From Epiperipatus broadwayi (Eukaryota > Onychophora > Udeonychophora > Euonychophora > Peripatidae), in contig JAQFVV010006311.1 in the NCBI GenBank assembly GCA_028023455.1, positions 1,490,001-1,554,000 on the forward strand: 64,000 nucleotides of DNA, written 5' to 3'. A model generated the notes under the pieces. The model saw only the letters and a program-made list of their open reading frames with translations. It was not told the DNA's origin and did no database searches. Within the stretch, counting starts at the first letter, position 1. Each line of letters starts with the position of its first letter. Both the position numbers and the translations under genes were made by a program. Positions 1-12,247 of the stretch are shown in pieces.

Positions 1-1404
1 CTAATTAACATTTTAAGAAGTTTTTTTTTCTTTTCTATTGAAATGTTATGTTTTTATATACTTCATTAACATCTTCTATAAATTGATTTTTTTATCTTTG
101 TTTTTTATTAAATATTGGTAAATAATTATCTATACATAGGTTTTTATTAATATAGATTTATTTTTACTATTAATTATATGTATTTCAATCTTATACTATT
201 TAACTCACATATATGTATAACAATAATTTTTTAGAGCACAAAATAATTGTGTTTAGTTAATCAGAAATGTGATATAAGGTTTAAGAAATTCATCATCTAA
301 GATATATATAAAATAAAAAAAGATGTTCTGTGAATATGCCACAATATCATAAACTTAAGAAATTAAAAAAGACATTCATTCTACTTAGACTAATCTATAA
401 TAGGAGAATATAAACAAGCAATATAATCTCAGAAGCACTGTCAACCAATGGCAACTAAGTAGTTTTCCAAATCTAAAAAATCATCATAATTTAAAAACAT
501 GAGCAAAAGTATTTCATAAATTTAAAAATGTGGAAGAAATTAATTTACATAAAACTTTTATTGGTTAAAAAACAATTATAAAACCTTAAAAAGGTTTTCA
601 TTAGCTAATTAATAATAGTGATTATAATGTTTTAGGCTATATTCACATCTTTTATTTCAGAAGTCAATTAGCAACTCCCAAAGCAATTACAAAAACATTA
701 CAAGTCAAGAAATTTCTTAGCCAATCAATGAAGTTTTTAGATAAATTTGAAAATGTAATGTTTTTTTTAAAAAAATTTGATCATTAGCTGGAATGAAATA
801 CTATTTTAAACTATGTACAGTACCATCTGCTGCAGTTAGTTTGTGCAAAGGATCTGTTATATTTGATAGAACCTAGGAAATTATCTATTGAAAAATGACT
901 TGAAATCAAAAATTAAAATAATAACTATGTCAAATTGTAAATTTTCTGATTGAAAAGATAGGTTATGTAATAAATATAATCATCTTTTAGTAGTAGATGA
1001 CAAAGTAATTGCCACAAAAATCAGAAATTTTCACACAATTATCAGCTTATTTCCAAATTAATAGTAAAAGAAGTAATCTAAACAAAATTTAGAATATGTG
1101 GAATAGAGACTAGTAAAACAATAAAGAATGTCACTTTAGAAAAATGATATATCCTTTTTAATTTTTAAAAAATAAATAATTTATAGATTCATGATTAGAT
1201 TTAAAAATAATTATCACAAATAATTTTGATTGACTTCATGCATCATGACTAGATAAATAAACATAAACATGATTAAAATATATAGTATTTTTAAAAGATA
1301 ATCTAGCATTTAGTCTTTAAGAGAATGAAATACCATTACAATGACAATCATATTGCTAGAATATTTTGTGATAACATTCCAATGTATTATATATATATAT
1401 ATAT

Positions 1405-1501
<97 letters not shown>

Positions 1502-3119
1502 CCACTCACTTTATATTTGATGATAGATTAGTTAAGCTGTATTTCATATTATTAATTTGTTACCTAATGATAACCAACTAAAGCTTTATCATACATATGA
1601 TCTGAATATGCAACCAAAAAAAAAAAATGAAAACATTTAACAACCATAGAATTTATCAGTTAGTAAAATCTTGATGTTCATCACATCAACATGAGAAGAA
1701 TTAGTCTCTAGATTAGATTCTACATACATCTCATATTATTTTCAGAAATAATAAACAAAGCTAGCAATAATTTTCAAGAAAATCCAATCAAATTTAATTT
1801 TAGCTTTTTCTGTTTCAAAAGAGTATATTGTTCAAGTAATCCACAAGAAAAAGGCATTTGCATTATATTTTTAAATAATCAAAGAAGAATACATTTCAAT
1901 ATTTGGAAGTTCAGACTTAAATTTTCTTGGTATACCATACCAAAATATCAAGCAAATAATCTGATGTCAAAATTAAACATCTCAAATTAGTTTGATAAAG
2001 CACAAGGCTCTTTAAAATTTATCATTTTCTTTATATTATCTAAACATTGAAGGAAAGTCAAGTACTTATCACTAAGATCAATTGAATATCTAATTAAATA
2101 AAAAACTAATTAAAACTTTTTGAATTTTCATTATAGATCACAACATTAATGATAGTACATTTATAGTTTTTACAAATTAAAAATATTTAAAAAAATTAAA
2201 TTTGAAAATGACCATTCAATAAAAGAATAAATATTTTTTATAAATGTCAGAATAAATGCTCTTACTGTTAAAATTAATTAAGGCCAATGGATTGTATAAA
2301 ATTATACAACTTCTATATTATATTACAATGACTTTTAATATATTTAGTAAGTTATGAATGATCTTATTTAAAGTCCATCTAGTTTAATATTATTAACATT
2401 CTCACTGCATTTTATACAAAAAAAATTCATGAGTAAAAACTCAACTTCATATATATATAAGTAAAAAAAACTGAACAAAACTAGAAGGTAAAAATTACAA
2501 ATAAATTTAAAAATGTATGCTTTGTAAGTTTAAATAGCATTCAGCTATAATCAATTATCTAATGTGTATTGAAATTTTTTAGAATGATAAAGTTTATTTT
2601 CTCAAAAGAGCTGTAATCAGTTGGGTTACATGGCACACAGCAACATAGATGTGTGTGCATATATATATATAAAGTAAAGGAAAAGTAGAAATAAACACAG
2701 ACATAAATTTTTGTAGATATTTTCTACATTTCTAGAATAAATAAAGGGTTAAATAACTCTAAATTTAAAATAAATTTTATTATCAAAATAAATATTTAAA
2801 AATGTCTGATAAATAAATTAATATTGTATTCTGATTTTGAATTTAAAAACAAGCATGATTTATTTTTTAAATAATACGTATATACATTTCTTTAATCTAT
2901 TTTTTAAAATCTTCATAGATTAAAAATTTCAAAAAGTAGCTTTTAATTAAAAGTGATTGGAAAAGAGTAAAAACATATATATGGCACTTTAATAAAAATC
3001 TAAAAGTAGCTTTTGATTAAAATTGTTTTTAATCAAGATATAAATTAGTTGAAAAGAACTCTGTTTTCAATTACAGTTTTTTTATTCTCTTAGATGACTC
3101 TTATAAAAAAGACTGATAA
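1..3119. other. AT-rich stretch without recognisable genes
   Basis: No open reading frame of note, RNA gene or transposon signature is visible. The stretch contains the long TA microsatellite listed separately and many homopolymer A and T runs. It is consistent with intergenic or intronic DNA. Confidence 0.6.
1388..1497. repeat. (TA)n microsatellite
   Basis: About 110 bases of almost pure alternating TA, broken only by two TTA interruptions near the left end. It is by far the longest simple TA tract in the window. Shorter TA runs of 8-14 bases recur every one or two kilobases. Confidence 0.95.
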
Positions 3120-3600
3120 AAATATCAGTTCAGTTTTGGTTTTAATATTTTGAGAAGCAATGGCCAAATTGTCCAGATGCCATGTTTGGTTTTAAGTAAT
3201 GGCTAAATATATCAAAGAGCTGGCCAGAAGGCTTGGACAATAATATTTTTGAGAAGCAGAATAGCTAGCTACAAAGTTCTGGTGATGATGTAGCTGAAGT
3301 AAAGACATGATGAAGCGGCTACTCTACAGTTCAATGGTGGAGTCTGAATTCACATGAAAAAAAATAACCTGTTGAAATTCATAACTACAGATATCTACTA
3401 AGAGGACAATTGCTTGCCTGAGATCTATCAAACCAAGACAGCTTGCTGTCTAAAGTCCATCAAGCCCTAGCCAGAAGGCAGCTCATGGCATGCCAACAAA
3501 TTACCTGAATTATATCTATCTTGATGATGACAATCACCAAAACCAAGCCCATCAAGAGAAAACTTGATGGAAAAATTGGTATATATATATATGCTGCTGT
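3120..3600. repeat. unclassified less-AT-rich island, probable transposon fragment
   Basis: This segment has visibly higher GC than its surroundings and many GGC, GCC and AGCTGGC words. It has an internal imperfect direct repeat: TATTTTGAGAAGCA-like text near 3147 and again near 3243. No protein-like frame or terminal repeat could be found, so the family is unknown. I infer an old transposon fragment from composition and internal repetition only. Confidence 0.35.
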
Positions 3601-4574
3601 TTATCTATACATGCAGAGAATCATAGACAAACATGTCATGTGTATATACAGTGAATTATTTTATTTTAATATTCTTTGGTCTGAAATGATATTTTAAAAA
3701 TTAGAGATATATATAAAATGATTTTATTTTTTTGTTTATTAAAAAAGAGATATTTTAAAAGTGAAACAAATGCAAATAATTTTGCTCAAGTAAAAAAAAA
3801 TCATAGTGAATAGACCATTCTAGAAGTGTTGATAATTAATTAATCAACAATCAAAAAGTGATCTGTCATAAAATTGACTTTATTTTCTTTAAAAAAAAAC
3901 TATAATTAGTTAAGAGTAACCTGATGAAAAAACAATTTTTTTAAGAATAATCTGTCAAAAAGTATTAAATAATAAAATATACCTGCTGGAGGTTTAACTT
4001 TTATCAATGGTCAAGAAATTGATTTTTTTTTTAAAAAAAAAAAAGTTATTAAACTGTTATGAAAGAATTAGCAACATGATTTTATATACTTTCAATATAG
4101 GATTAATTATGGAAAGTATATTTTGAATAACTTTTATTATTATATCAAACTAAAATATATAAATATCAGTGTGTGCATAAATGGCTAAATGCACACACAT
4201 GTATATTAAATCTTGTCCTATACAAAGGAAAATGAGTTTTTGCTACTATCAAATATAATAGAAAATGAAATTCATTTATATAATTAATCAATTATTGTAC
4301 GGCACATATGTGCACAGATTATGTGTGTTTTGAGTAAACCTATTTAGACATGAAAAATGTAATCATTTTTTATTATTAAATGCCATTTCTAATATGTCCA
4401 TTTCTAAATTGTACTGCACTCTGTGTGCATATATATATATATCAATGAGTGTCAAATAGAACATATATGTAAAATTTTAGTCATTTTAAAATTTAACTAG
4501 ATATCAATTGAAATATATTCCTTGTAAATTATAAAACCATGTCTGTGCAGTTATATATAGACATTTATGTAAAC
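3601..4574. other. AT-rich stretch, nothing recognised
   Basis: No coding or RNA signature. It contains an oligo(T)-oligo(A) junction palindrome (T10 then A12) at 4023-4044. Confidence 0.5.
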
Positions 4575-4710
4575 TCATTATGTGGCCAGAGCATTAATGA
4601 TGATCAGCATGTTTTAATGTCTCAGTATTGTTTAGATTTTTCTGGTTATAGTGTTCTAATGGATGAACACTTAGTTTGTCCATCCAAATAAGGTTAAAAT
4701 AATTGCTTAA
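4575..4710 (+). repeat. dispersed repeat core, copy 1
   Basis: The text TGGCCAGAGCATTAATGATG and its continuation GATCAGCATGTTTTAATG match a segment near 29521-29575 at nearly every position. A weaker second match (TTAGTTTGTCC) lies further downstream in both copies. The family and function are unknown, and the sequence extends beyond the core with uncertain borders. Confidence 0.4.
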
Positions 4711-5247
4711 GCTGGCAAAGGTTCAATAGTTAGACTGGTCTACAGAAAATACATTTCAAATCCAGTCACCAGATTGACTGTTGATTTATATTTTGTATTG
4801 TTCAAATCCAGCCATAAGATAGAGTGTTGAATTTATTATGATTTTATTTTGATTGTTGATCATTCATGATGATGAATGGTTTTTACTTTTGAGTGAGTAC
4901 TTTTACTTACTTTTACAATTATAATGCTGATTGATCTATAGTTAATTATACTTGTAATTGTTCTGTGGGGTAACTAGGCTGATCTCTCTCTAAGAGATTT
5001 CATGATATCATGCTCTCTGTATAGATAATAGATAATATTACTTATATTATTGCTCATTACTTTATAGTTTATATTAATTTCATTAAATGAAATATTTTCC
5101 ATCACCCCACTAATCAACCAATATCCATCCCATCCTGTTACAGTACTTATAATATCCTCTTTCTATCAGATGCTTAAAAATAACCAATAGTAGTCATTGG
5201 AAAAAATATCTGAATTGCAGCAAATATTTTCTTAGTTCATTATGTGG
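4711..5247. other. possible continuation of dispersed repeat, unclassified
   Basis: This tract has slightly less AT and repeats the phrase TTCAAATCCAG twice (near 4757 and 4801), a form resembling a tRNA T-arm box. No complete tRNA-like head could be folded by eye. No coding signal is present. Confidence 0.25.
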
Positions 5248-5757
5248 TATCATCATCATAAACCATTATTAATCCACTGCAGAATAAAGGTCTCTCAAAG
5301 TTCAATTCATCTTCTCTGATCTTTAGCTTCTCTTCTCCACATCACCCTGTATACTTTTTTATTTCATTCATTCATCTCATATGTGGTCTCTTTCTGGGTC
5401 TTTTACAATCTCTTGGAATCCAGTTTAAGATTTCAATTGTCCATATATTATCATCTTTTCTAGCAATATGTCCAGCCCAACTACACTTCAGTCTTTTAAT
5501 TTTTTCAGTGAGGTCAGTAACACCTGTTTGTTCTCTTACCCATATATTGCATTTTCGATCTTTTCTTGTTACTCCCAACATGCATCTCTCCATACTTTTT
5601 TGAGTGGTCTGAAGTCTCTGTATTGCTCTTTTATTAAGTGTCCAAATCTCAGATCCATAAGTAAGAACAGGTAAAACACATTTATTAAAAACCTTCCTTT
5701 TCAAACACATAGGCATATTTTCTTTTAGTATCAAGTTATTTCTACCAAAAGCATTTC
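5248..5757 (-). pseudogene. RTE-type LINE, C-terminal end of reverse transcriptase ORF (5'-truncated)
   Basis: The minus strand from about 5757 encodes an uninterrupted stretch of about 120 residues (5734-5372). It resembles the region after the reverse transcriptase palm of RTE-like non-LTR retrotransposons. Visible blocks are CVLPVLTYGSEIWTL, then TTQKSMERCMLGVTRKDR, then REQTGVTDLTEKIKRLKCSW with AGHIARKDD, then WIPRDCKRPRKRP. Past a stop, another frame continues with the family's terminal helix (ETFILQWINNGL). The element ends in a short (ATG)n tail at about 5248-5262, as RTE elements often do. The endonuclease and catalytic RT motifs are missing, as expected of a 5'-truncated insertion. 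It is not a host gene. A second, more decayed copy lies at 52125-52905. Confidence 0.85.
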
Positions 5758-6529
5758 AACCAAATTTAATTCTATGTGGTATAGCATAGCTAATTTAAAT
5801 TACTATAAGTAATAATAGCTCATACTTCTTCACATGATAGGAACTATTTTATAAAAGGTAAAGTGATTTATTTTAAATGCTTCATGATTTTTATCACTAA
5901 TTAAAAAAAAACAGCCAAATGTCAGAATCAATGTCCATTATATATCTTCAAAAATATCCACATTTACCAATCAAAAAATTTGAAATAAACTTTTCCCAAA
6001 TGCCAAACTGAGTTAAACATTTGGTTATATCTAAATCTTTATTTTATAGCTTACATATAAACTTCAACCTGAAAAGAAATTCATTTTACTAAAAAAAAAA
6101 AAAAAAATGTGATTATCATTATATTATGTTTTCGACATCTTTAATGAATCAAAGAAATCATAAAAACCTGCTAATGTTTATAACATCCAATACACTTTTC
6201 TAATTTTCACTATATATGGAAATGAACAAATATTAAAGTGCTTATTTGTTTTTTAGTTGTTTTTTTTTTTTTTACTGTTTTCAGATGATTTTCTTTTTTA
6301 GATTAATTCTTAATGTTTTGAATTTGACGTTAAATAATATAATTCGTTTATTTATTGTTTTATTTATTTAAAAAAATAAATCAAACCATTTGCTATATAA
6401 TTTGATGTAGCTGGAATATTTCAAAATTTTACATTTTCCAAGTCTTCTTTGCTTTGCCCAAGTTGCGATGCATTAAGATATAATTACTTATTAATGAAAG
6501 CTATTTTTTTTTTTTTTCATATGTCAAAT
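5758..6529. other. AT-rich stretch, nothing recognised
   Basis: It contains long A and T homopolymers only. The A-tail (T run on this strand) of the adjacent tRNA-like insertion lies at about 6504-6517. Confidence 0.5.
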
Positions 6530-6600
6530 GCGTTGACCGGGAAGCGAACCCGGGTCAGCTGCTTGGAAGGCAGCTATGCTAACCACTAGGCCACCAACGC
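6530..6600 (-). tRNA. tRNA-Gly(TCC)-like sequence, probably a retroposed or SINE-type copy
   Basis: Read on the minus strand, this 71-base sequence folds as a tRNA. The acceptor stem is GCGTTGG with TCAACGC (last pair G-T). The A-box region is TGGCCTAGTGGTTAGCA. The anticodon stem GCTGC/GCAGC closes the loop CTTCCAA, giving anticodon TCC (glycine). The T stem CCGGG/CCCGG closes loop TTCGCTT. It is very close to ordinary animal tRNA-Gly(TCC). Three features argue against a working gene. Position 58 is C instead of the near-invariant A. There is no run of four T downstream to stop RNA polymerase III. Instead a short TTTGACATATG segment leads into about 14 A, like the tail of a retroposed copy. 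The flanks also extend the acceptor stem (TGTCAA upstream, TTTGACA downstream). A decayed relative with the same C58 lies at 44426-44497. A tRNA scanner would probably still call this a tRNA. Confidence 0.7.
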
Positions 6601-9064
6601 TTGACAAAATTTATTTATATTTTTTTCACTATTAGCAAACCTTGATTTGCTGCTGTTTTTTTTTTTTTCAATTAATAATTATTTAGTTTTGTTGTTGAAT
6701 AGTTTATTTTTTATTCCTATTCAAATGCTCTACTTGTTAAAAATCATTTGCCTCTATTTGCTAAGGAGATTTCCGCTCACCCCAAATAACAATTTATTAA
6801 ATACGATAGGATGTTTTTACAAGAGAAATGGCATTTTGTTACACAGGCAATGTTTACACAAATTTTAGAGGGTTCATTTGGAGATTTCCCAATAACTTCT
6901 GGGTAGATGTATGTTGCCATCTGAAAATGTTCAATAATCTTTTGTTGGTTTTTTTTTTTTTCCGGTGTATTGATATAGTCTCTTATTAGTACTGTAACTT
7001 TATTGTATTTGTGTAACAGTTACATGGTTAGAGGAATGTTTTATATTCTCTCCTTTGTTACTGGATTGTATTATTGTTTCTAATTCTCATTTTTGATTGT
7101 ACATATAAGAAAAAGGTTTAAAAATAAGTTGGTAAAAAACTGTGCTATACGAACAAATAAAGTTATTAATAATTTCAGTCTCTAACAATGAATATATATA
7201 TATGTGTGTGTGTGTATTCATTTTTTTTTGTTTTTAATGCAAAAATTATAATGTCATCATTCTGTTGTCATTAACTCATTATACTGTTAATTTTTATTTA
7301 ATGTAAACTTAAATATAAATTTTTACCATCTCTATATAAAATTCTATTTTTATCAGAAGATTAAAAAAAAAACCTTCTGATAGTGAAACTTTTTATCAAT
7401 TGTGAAGGTGAAAAGACACTCTCATCTTTTCTTTTTGTATCAAAAAAAAAATGGGGGAGGGGACTTTTAATAAGTTTAACTTTCATAATGTAAAGAGGTT
7501 AAAATGAGAAAAGAAAGAGTGAAATTAATGATATTCAGTCAACTGAAGAGTTAAAAACTTATTGCATTAGCCTCTGTTAATATCTCTCTTAGAGACAGAA
7601 ATCCCTTACAACTTAAGGTTTTGTCCTCTTACTTTTGAGATGTTATAAAACCTTTTTGACAAAAATCTAACAATAACTAAATAATAAAGCATTTAACTAT
7701 TATTAGCCAGATTTGATGGGAAAGTTTTGATATCTTTCTGTTATTAAACTTAAAAGTTAAAATTTTTTAAACTTTCATAACAAGCAAAGTAATTCTAATT
7801 AAAAAGAGTAGTTATATGTTTATAAATAATGAAAGTTACTAGTAATATTTTATACAGATATAATACCACTAATTTAATATCCTTAATTTATAGACTTAAC
7901 TGGAAAACGATTTTTTCTTTTAGATTAAGTGAACATGAAACAATAACTCAAAATTATACAGTTTACTTCCTAATTACAATTTTTAAAGCACCCATAGTTC
8001 CTAAAAATTCAAATAATTATTCATATCTACAAGTTTTGTGCATTTATATTTTTGATTCATTAAACTTGTTTTTATAAAAAGACTTAGAATATATTTATTT
8101 TTATAGCACTGAATCAACTTCATACAATAATAATCAAATGTATACTGATTATTTTTTCTTCTTCATTTCTTTGTATAAAATACAGATCAGTGTCAGTTAA
8201 TTTTTTTTTTAAGGATTAATAAGTCTTTATTAAAATTATTCAGTTCTATTTTCAAAATTGTGAATTAATTAAGCAGAACCATTGGAATAAGAAAAAATAA
8301 AATCTAGTGCTCATAACAATTAGGCTTATTAATTTACAGACATTTATTGAACTATATATTTTTTAAAATTTTATTTTCAAATATATTTCTAAACAATTGC
8401 TCCATAGCTTTGAAAAAAAAAATCAAAGAGTTAAAAATTAGAACTTTATGGTTGTGAATTTATCAATTTTACATATGTGTCCACATGTATATGTTATCTT
8501 GAATAACCTATGCCAATAATTTCCTTATGCAATTAGTTAATCATGTCCTTAATTTAAGTACTCAGCCCATCATATGGTTGCTGCTGTGAATTGTTAAATA
8601 AAAATGATTTTAAGTGGGCTCCAAATATAAAGTTAATATTAGTGATAATTTTATTAATAAAATAAAACTGACTAATTTGTCAAAAAATAAAGATCATATT
8701 TCATTTTTCATGTAAATGTATGTAAACATAAACCATTAAAACATTACATAATCATCTTGATATTTTTTTCATAGCTACACTATCTTATGTTTGTATTAAT
8801 TTTTATTATTATTTCAGTGCAGATAATTTTAAAGTTAAATAATTTATAAGCATATGTATTGTAATAATCAAAATATGCAGCATATCAAGTTGATCCTAAG
8901 AACCAGCCAACTCAATGTGTGAGTAACATATAAAACCTTATCACAAACAATACAAATCCAAACATCATCATTACCTACTGTTTCAGAGATAATGAGTATA
9001 TTATCATTTATTCACATTATAGCAAACAACAACAACAAAAAGAAATAAAGTTATAAAGGCATTT
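6601..9064. other. AT-rich stretch, nothing recognised
   Basis: Only A/T homopolymers and a short (TA)n(TG)n tract near 7193-7215 are visible. Open frames here (near 6647-6868 and 7829-8077) are rich in Phe, Leu, Ile, Asn and Lys, as expected from AT-rich non-coding DNA. I see no domain in them. Confidence 0.5.
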
Positions 9065-9132
9065 CATATATATATATATATTGTAAATATCAATAGGTCG
9101 ATATACGTTCCATTACAATATATATATATATG
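9065..9132. repeat. short AT-rich hairpin
   Basis: A (TA)n stretch ending in TTGTAA at 9065-9086 is mirrored by TTACAA followed by (TA)n at 9113-9132. The arms are about 20 bases around a 26-base loop. This may be chance pairing of two microsatellites or a minimal MITE. Confidence 0.5.
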
Positions 9133-9797
9133 GGGATGAAGGATAACCCCTGTTCTGCAGGTATAAAAAATTATGGTGCATGCTTAGGGTACAGGAAATT
9201 ATTTAAATAGTGTTAGGTTAATTAATTGAATGCATGTTTAATTAAAACCTTAATGTTCTAGGCTACATTGACATTAATTTGGTCAGAATTTAAATATAGA
9301 GTACTGCTGACTCTCTTAGACAATTTTAACTTAACTAATTTTATAAACTTATCATGACTGCAGACTAAGAAATATCACTATAATCACTAACTCAGTCTAA
9401 ATAGCATTGCTGTTTATTTCATAATTATAAACATGCTTTATAAAATCATCAGCTTAACATTATGTGTTACATATGTGTGTGAGATATGGACATTATTTAT
9501 ATTATCTCAAGCATTTCAATAATTCCTGGATGGATAGTGTCACTCTATTTAGAAATACTTTAATAAAAACAAATTTAAATGTGTAGGATAACCAAGTCAG
9601 GTTCAATATATATATATATAATTTAACAACATCCATTAATGAATTCAATCATGGAATAATTAAAAGATTCTGGCAATTTTCATGATCTGATTAGATCTAA
9701 GCATTCAAATATAAGAGGACAGGCACAAAGAGGAGATGATAAACATACTATTAAAACATATTTTAATTATAAATTTTATTAAACGCACATTATTATA

Positions 9798-9894
9798 TTA
9801 AGTAATATTTACTACCTTAGGAATAAGTGTCTGAAAAATTTGAATTTTTCAGACGCTTATTCCTAAGGTTACAGCCTTAGTAAATATTACTTAA
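9798..9894. mobile_element. 97-bp near-perfect palindrome bounded by TTAA, MITE-like
   Basis: The left arm begins TTAAGTAATATTTACT and continues ACCTTAGGAATAAGTG. The right arm returns as its reverse complement and ends AGTAAATATTACTTAA. The two inner arms meet around AAATTTGAATTT with almost no loop. One arm carries a short extra block (TACAGCC in place of AC). Such foldback structures with TTAA borders suggest a minimal non-autonomous DNA element. It has no coding content. Confidence 0.6.
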
Positions 9895-10495
9895 AACATA
9901 TTTTATAAAAAATATTCCCAAGATACTAGAAAAATATATAAATAATTTACTGAGCCACTAGGCTGTGAGAAGAGATGCCCAGTTAAGAAATAACAAAATG
10001 TATATGCAGTGTGCAAGCCTTTGTGTGGACATACAAGAAAGAAAAGGTACATTGGATTCACAGTTATATGGATCTAGCAGGAAGTATTCATCTGCTTGAA
10101 AACGAATACTAGAAAATAATTACAACCTCAAAAGAAAATATTAATGAAAATTTCTTATTAAATTTTAAGTGACTGGTTGGAAGTTAAAGTTCACATGTCC
10201 TAAACATTACATGTCACATAAGCAATAGTATGCTATACATAAACATGAACTTAAACATGAGCATGAACTTAACACATATATATATCCTGAGAAATCTTTC
10301 TCATGACTATAATATATGATTAACAATAACTAAAATAAATAACCCGTCTAGGTAGGCCTTGACTTCATCCAAACATTATTAGCACAAATACATGCACTCT
10401 TTCCTAATGTAGATTTGCAATTTGATATATGTAGCCAGAAAATGAGTTACAAACTTTAAACTCATTAACACTTTCTATAGTTGATTAAATGTACT

Positions 10496-10521
10496 TAAAC
10501 AAACAAACAAACAAACAAACA
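10496..10521 (+). repeat. (AAAC)n microsatellite
   Basis: About six tandem AAAC units within ordinary AT-rich sequence. Confidence 0.9.
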
Positions 10522-12177
10522 TCCTATCATGGCTACCATATTATTGTGGGAAACTTTTATTGAAATAAACTGATCATATGTATTACAATAGCTTTTTTAA
10601 AACTTATTTCTCCCCCCCTCCTTGCATTAATTTTGTTTATATATTTATAAGGGAATTTGAAATTTTATCTCTAACTACTTGGATACATAATACTAAGGAA
10701 AAATACTCGAAATTAAAGAAAATACGAGTAGGATAGCGTTGCGAGGAGAGTGCAACATTTAAACAATGAATATTTTTCACTACGATCTCATATTCCCACA
10801 CACACGGCTTTAAAATATATACTTATAAAATATAGGGAACTAATTAAGGACATTCTATCACTAAAACAGAAAATTGCACACATTATATAAAATAAAATTA
10901 AAGAAATAATAGACTTATATGAAAATCAGTAGAAACAAGATATATAAATAAGTTACTGACACTTTTCCATGGCAAGAGGCTATGGTGATAGTCCTAAAAA
11001 TGATGACTCATGTAGAAGTCTGGGGTTTAAACATACCTATGTTGATGAGTAAATCGTACAGCTTCCCTTGAGATTATTATCTATTGTAGAATTCCTTGAT
11101 ATATATATATTAGACAAAGCTTTAAACATCTTAATTTGCAGAACATTTCTTTTTTTAATTCACTTTTCAAAATACTTTGAAATACTGTCTGTTGTGAGGG
11201 AAGCTTCTTAGATTATAAAATATTTGATTATTATCTGCTGCTTATTAAATATATATATATATATTCAATATTTAAATAGTATAGGCTAAAATGATATAAA
11301 AATTAAAACTAAAGTGAATCATTTGTTATGTTTAAATGTAGTTTATGTGGCTCCTTTCATACCCACATACATACAACAAAAACGTTTAGTTAAACTAATT
11401 GCTTAAGATTAAAACAAATATATGTAAACACATATATATTTAGTATCAGTATATATGTTTAAAATGTATATTATATAGGGTTTGTAATTATCCATGATTT
11501 GACATATCTACATAAGAGAATGGATTTAAATACTGTAGCTATAATGGAACAAAGGTACTATTTTAATTATTGTACAATAAGTTCTCTACTTACATAAGTA
11601 ATTTATTCAAGGACTTTTTGCATAAATTAAATTTTATCTAAACTAAATACTCTCTCTCTTTAGTTGTATATTTACAAACAGATGTGATACAGAATATTCA
11701 AATATTTTTTTTTAATAAATAAAAATAATCATTACAGTATGTCGCAAAAATGTTCACATTGCACGAGACACATCAGATTATTTGTGCTTTATATATTTTA
11801 GTATCATGTTTATTTTTTATTTTTAAATATTGTGAGAATGTTAGTTAAATATATCATAATTCCTGCTAAGAATAATAAAGACCAGAGATCATGAAAGATT
11901 AAAAATTACTTTTGAGTTTTTCATGGACGATAGAAATTATTAAATTATAGTGACATAGGCTAGGTTTTCATATATTTAATAAAACTCCATATCTACTATA
12001 TTTTGTTCCAAGATTCTATAGCAGACATTAGTCAATAATATATAAATAAAAACACACAGATTTTTATAATATAAACATTAAATTAGCATAGCTCAATATA
12101 TATGTAATTAATGGAGTAAACTACTCTCCCTTCACTCTTTGAATAAATAACACTCTTTTTTGAATGGTTGAATTAAA

Positions 12178-12247
12178 GAAGAAGAGGAAAAAAAAAAGAA
12201 GAGGAAGAAGAAAAAGAAGAGAAAAAAGAGGAAGAGGAAGAAGAATC
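12178..12247 (+). repeat. polypurine GAA/GGA tract
   Basis: Seventy bases of uninterrupted A and G (GAAGAAGAGGAAAA and similar), followed by a short (ATC)n. Such homopurine tracts can form triplex DNA. Nothing shows that this one does. Confidence 0.9.

Noticed and set aside
1388-1497. TA tract as a possible replication origin or promoter
   Set aside because: Simple TA repeats are frequent in this DNA and nothing else nearby supports such a role.
5468-5674. Plus-strand frame of 68 residues
   Set aside because: It is a shadow of the RTE reverse transcriptase frame on the minus strand.
6530-6600. A functional tRNA-Gly(TCC) gene
   Set aside because: C at position 58, absence of a T-run terminator, an A-tail and a sister copy with the same extension make a retroposed copy more likely. 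It is kept as a tRNA-like feature with that caveat.
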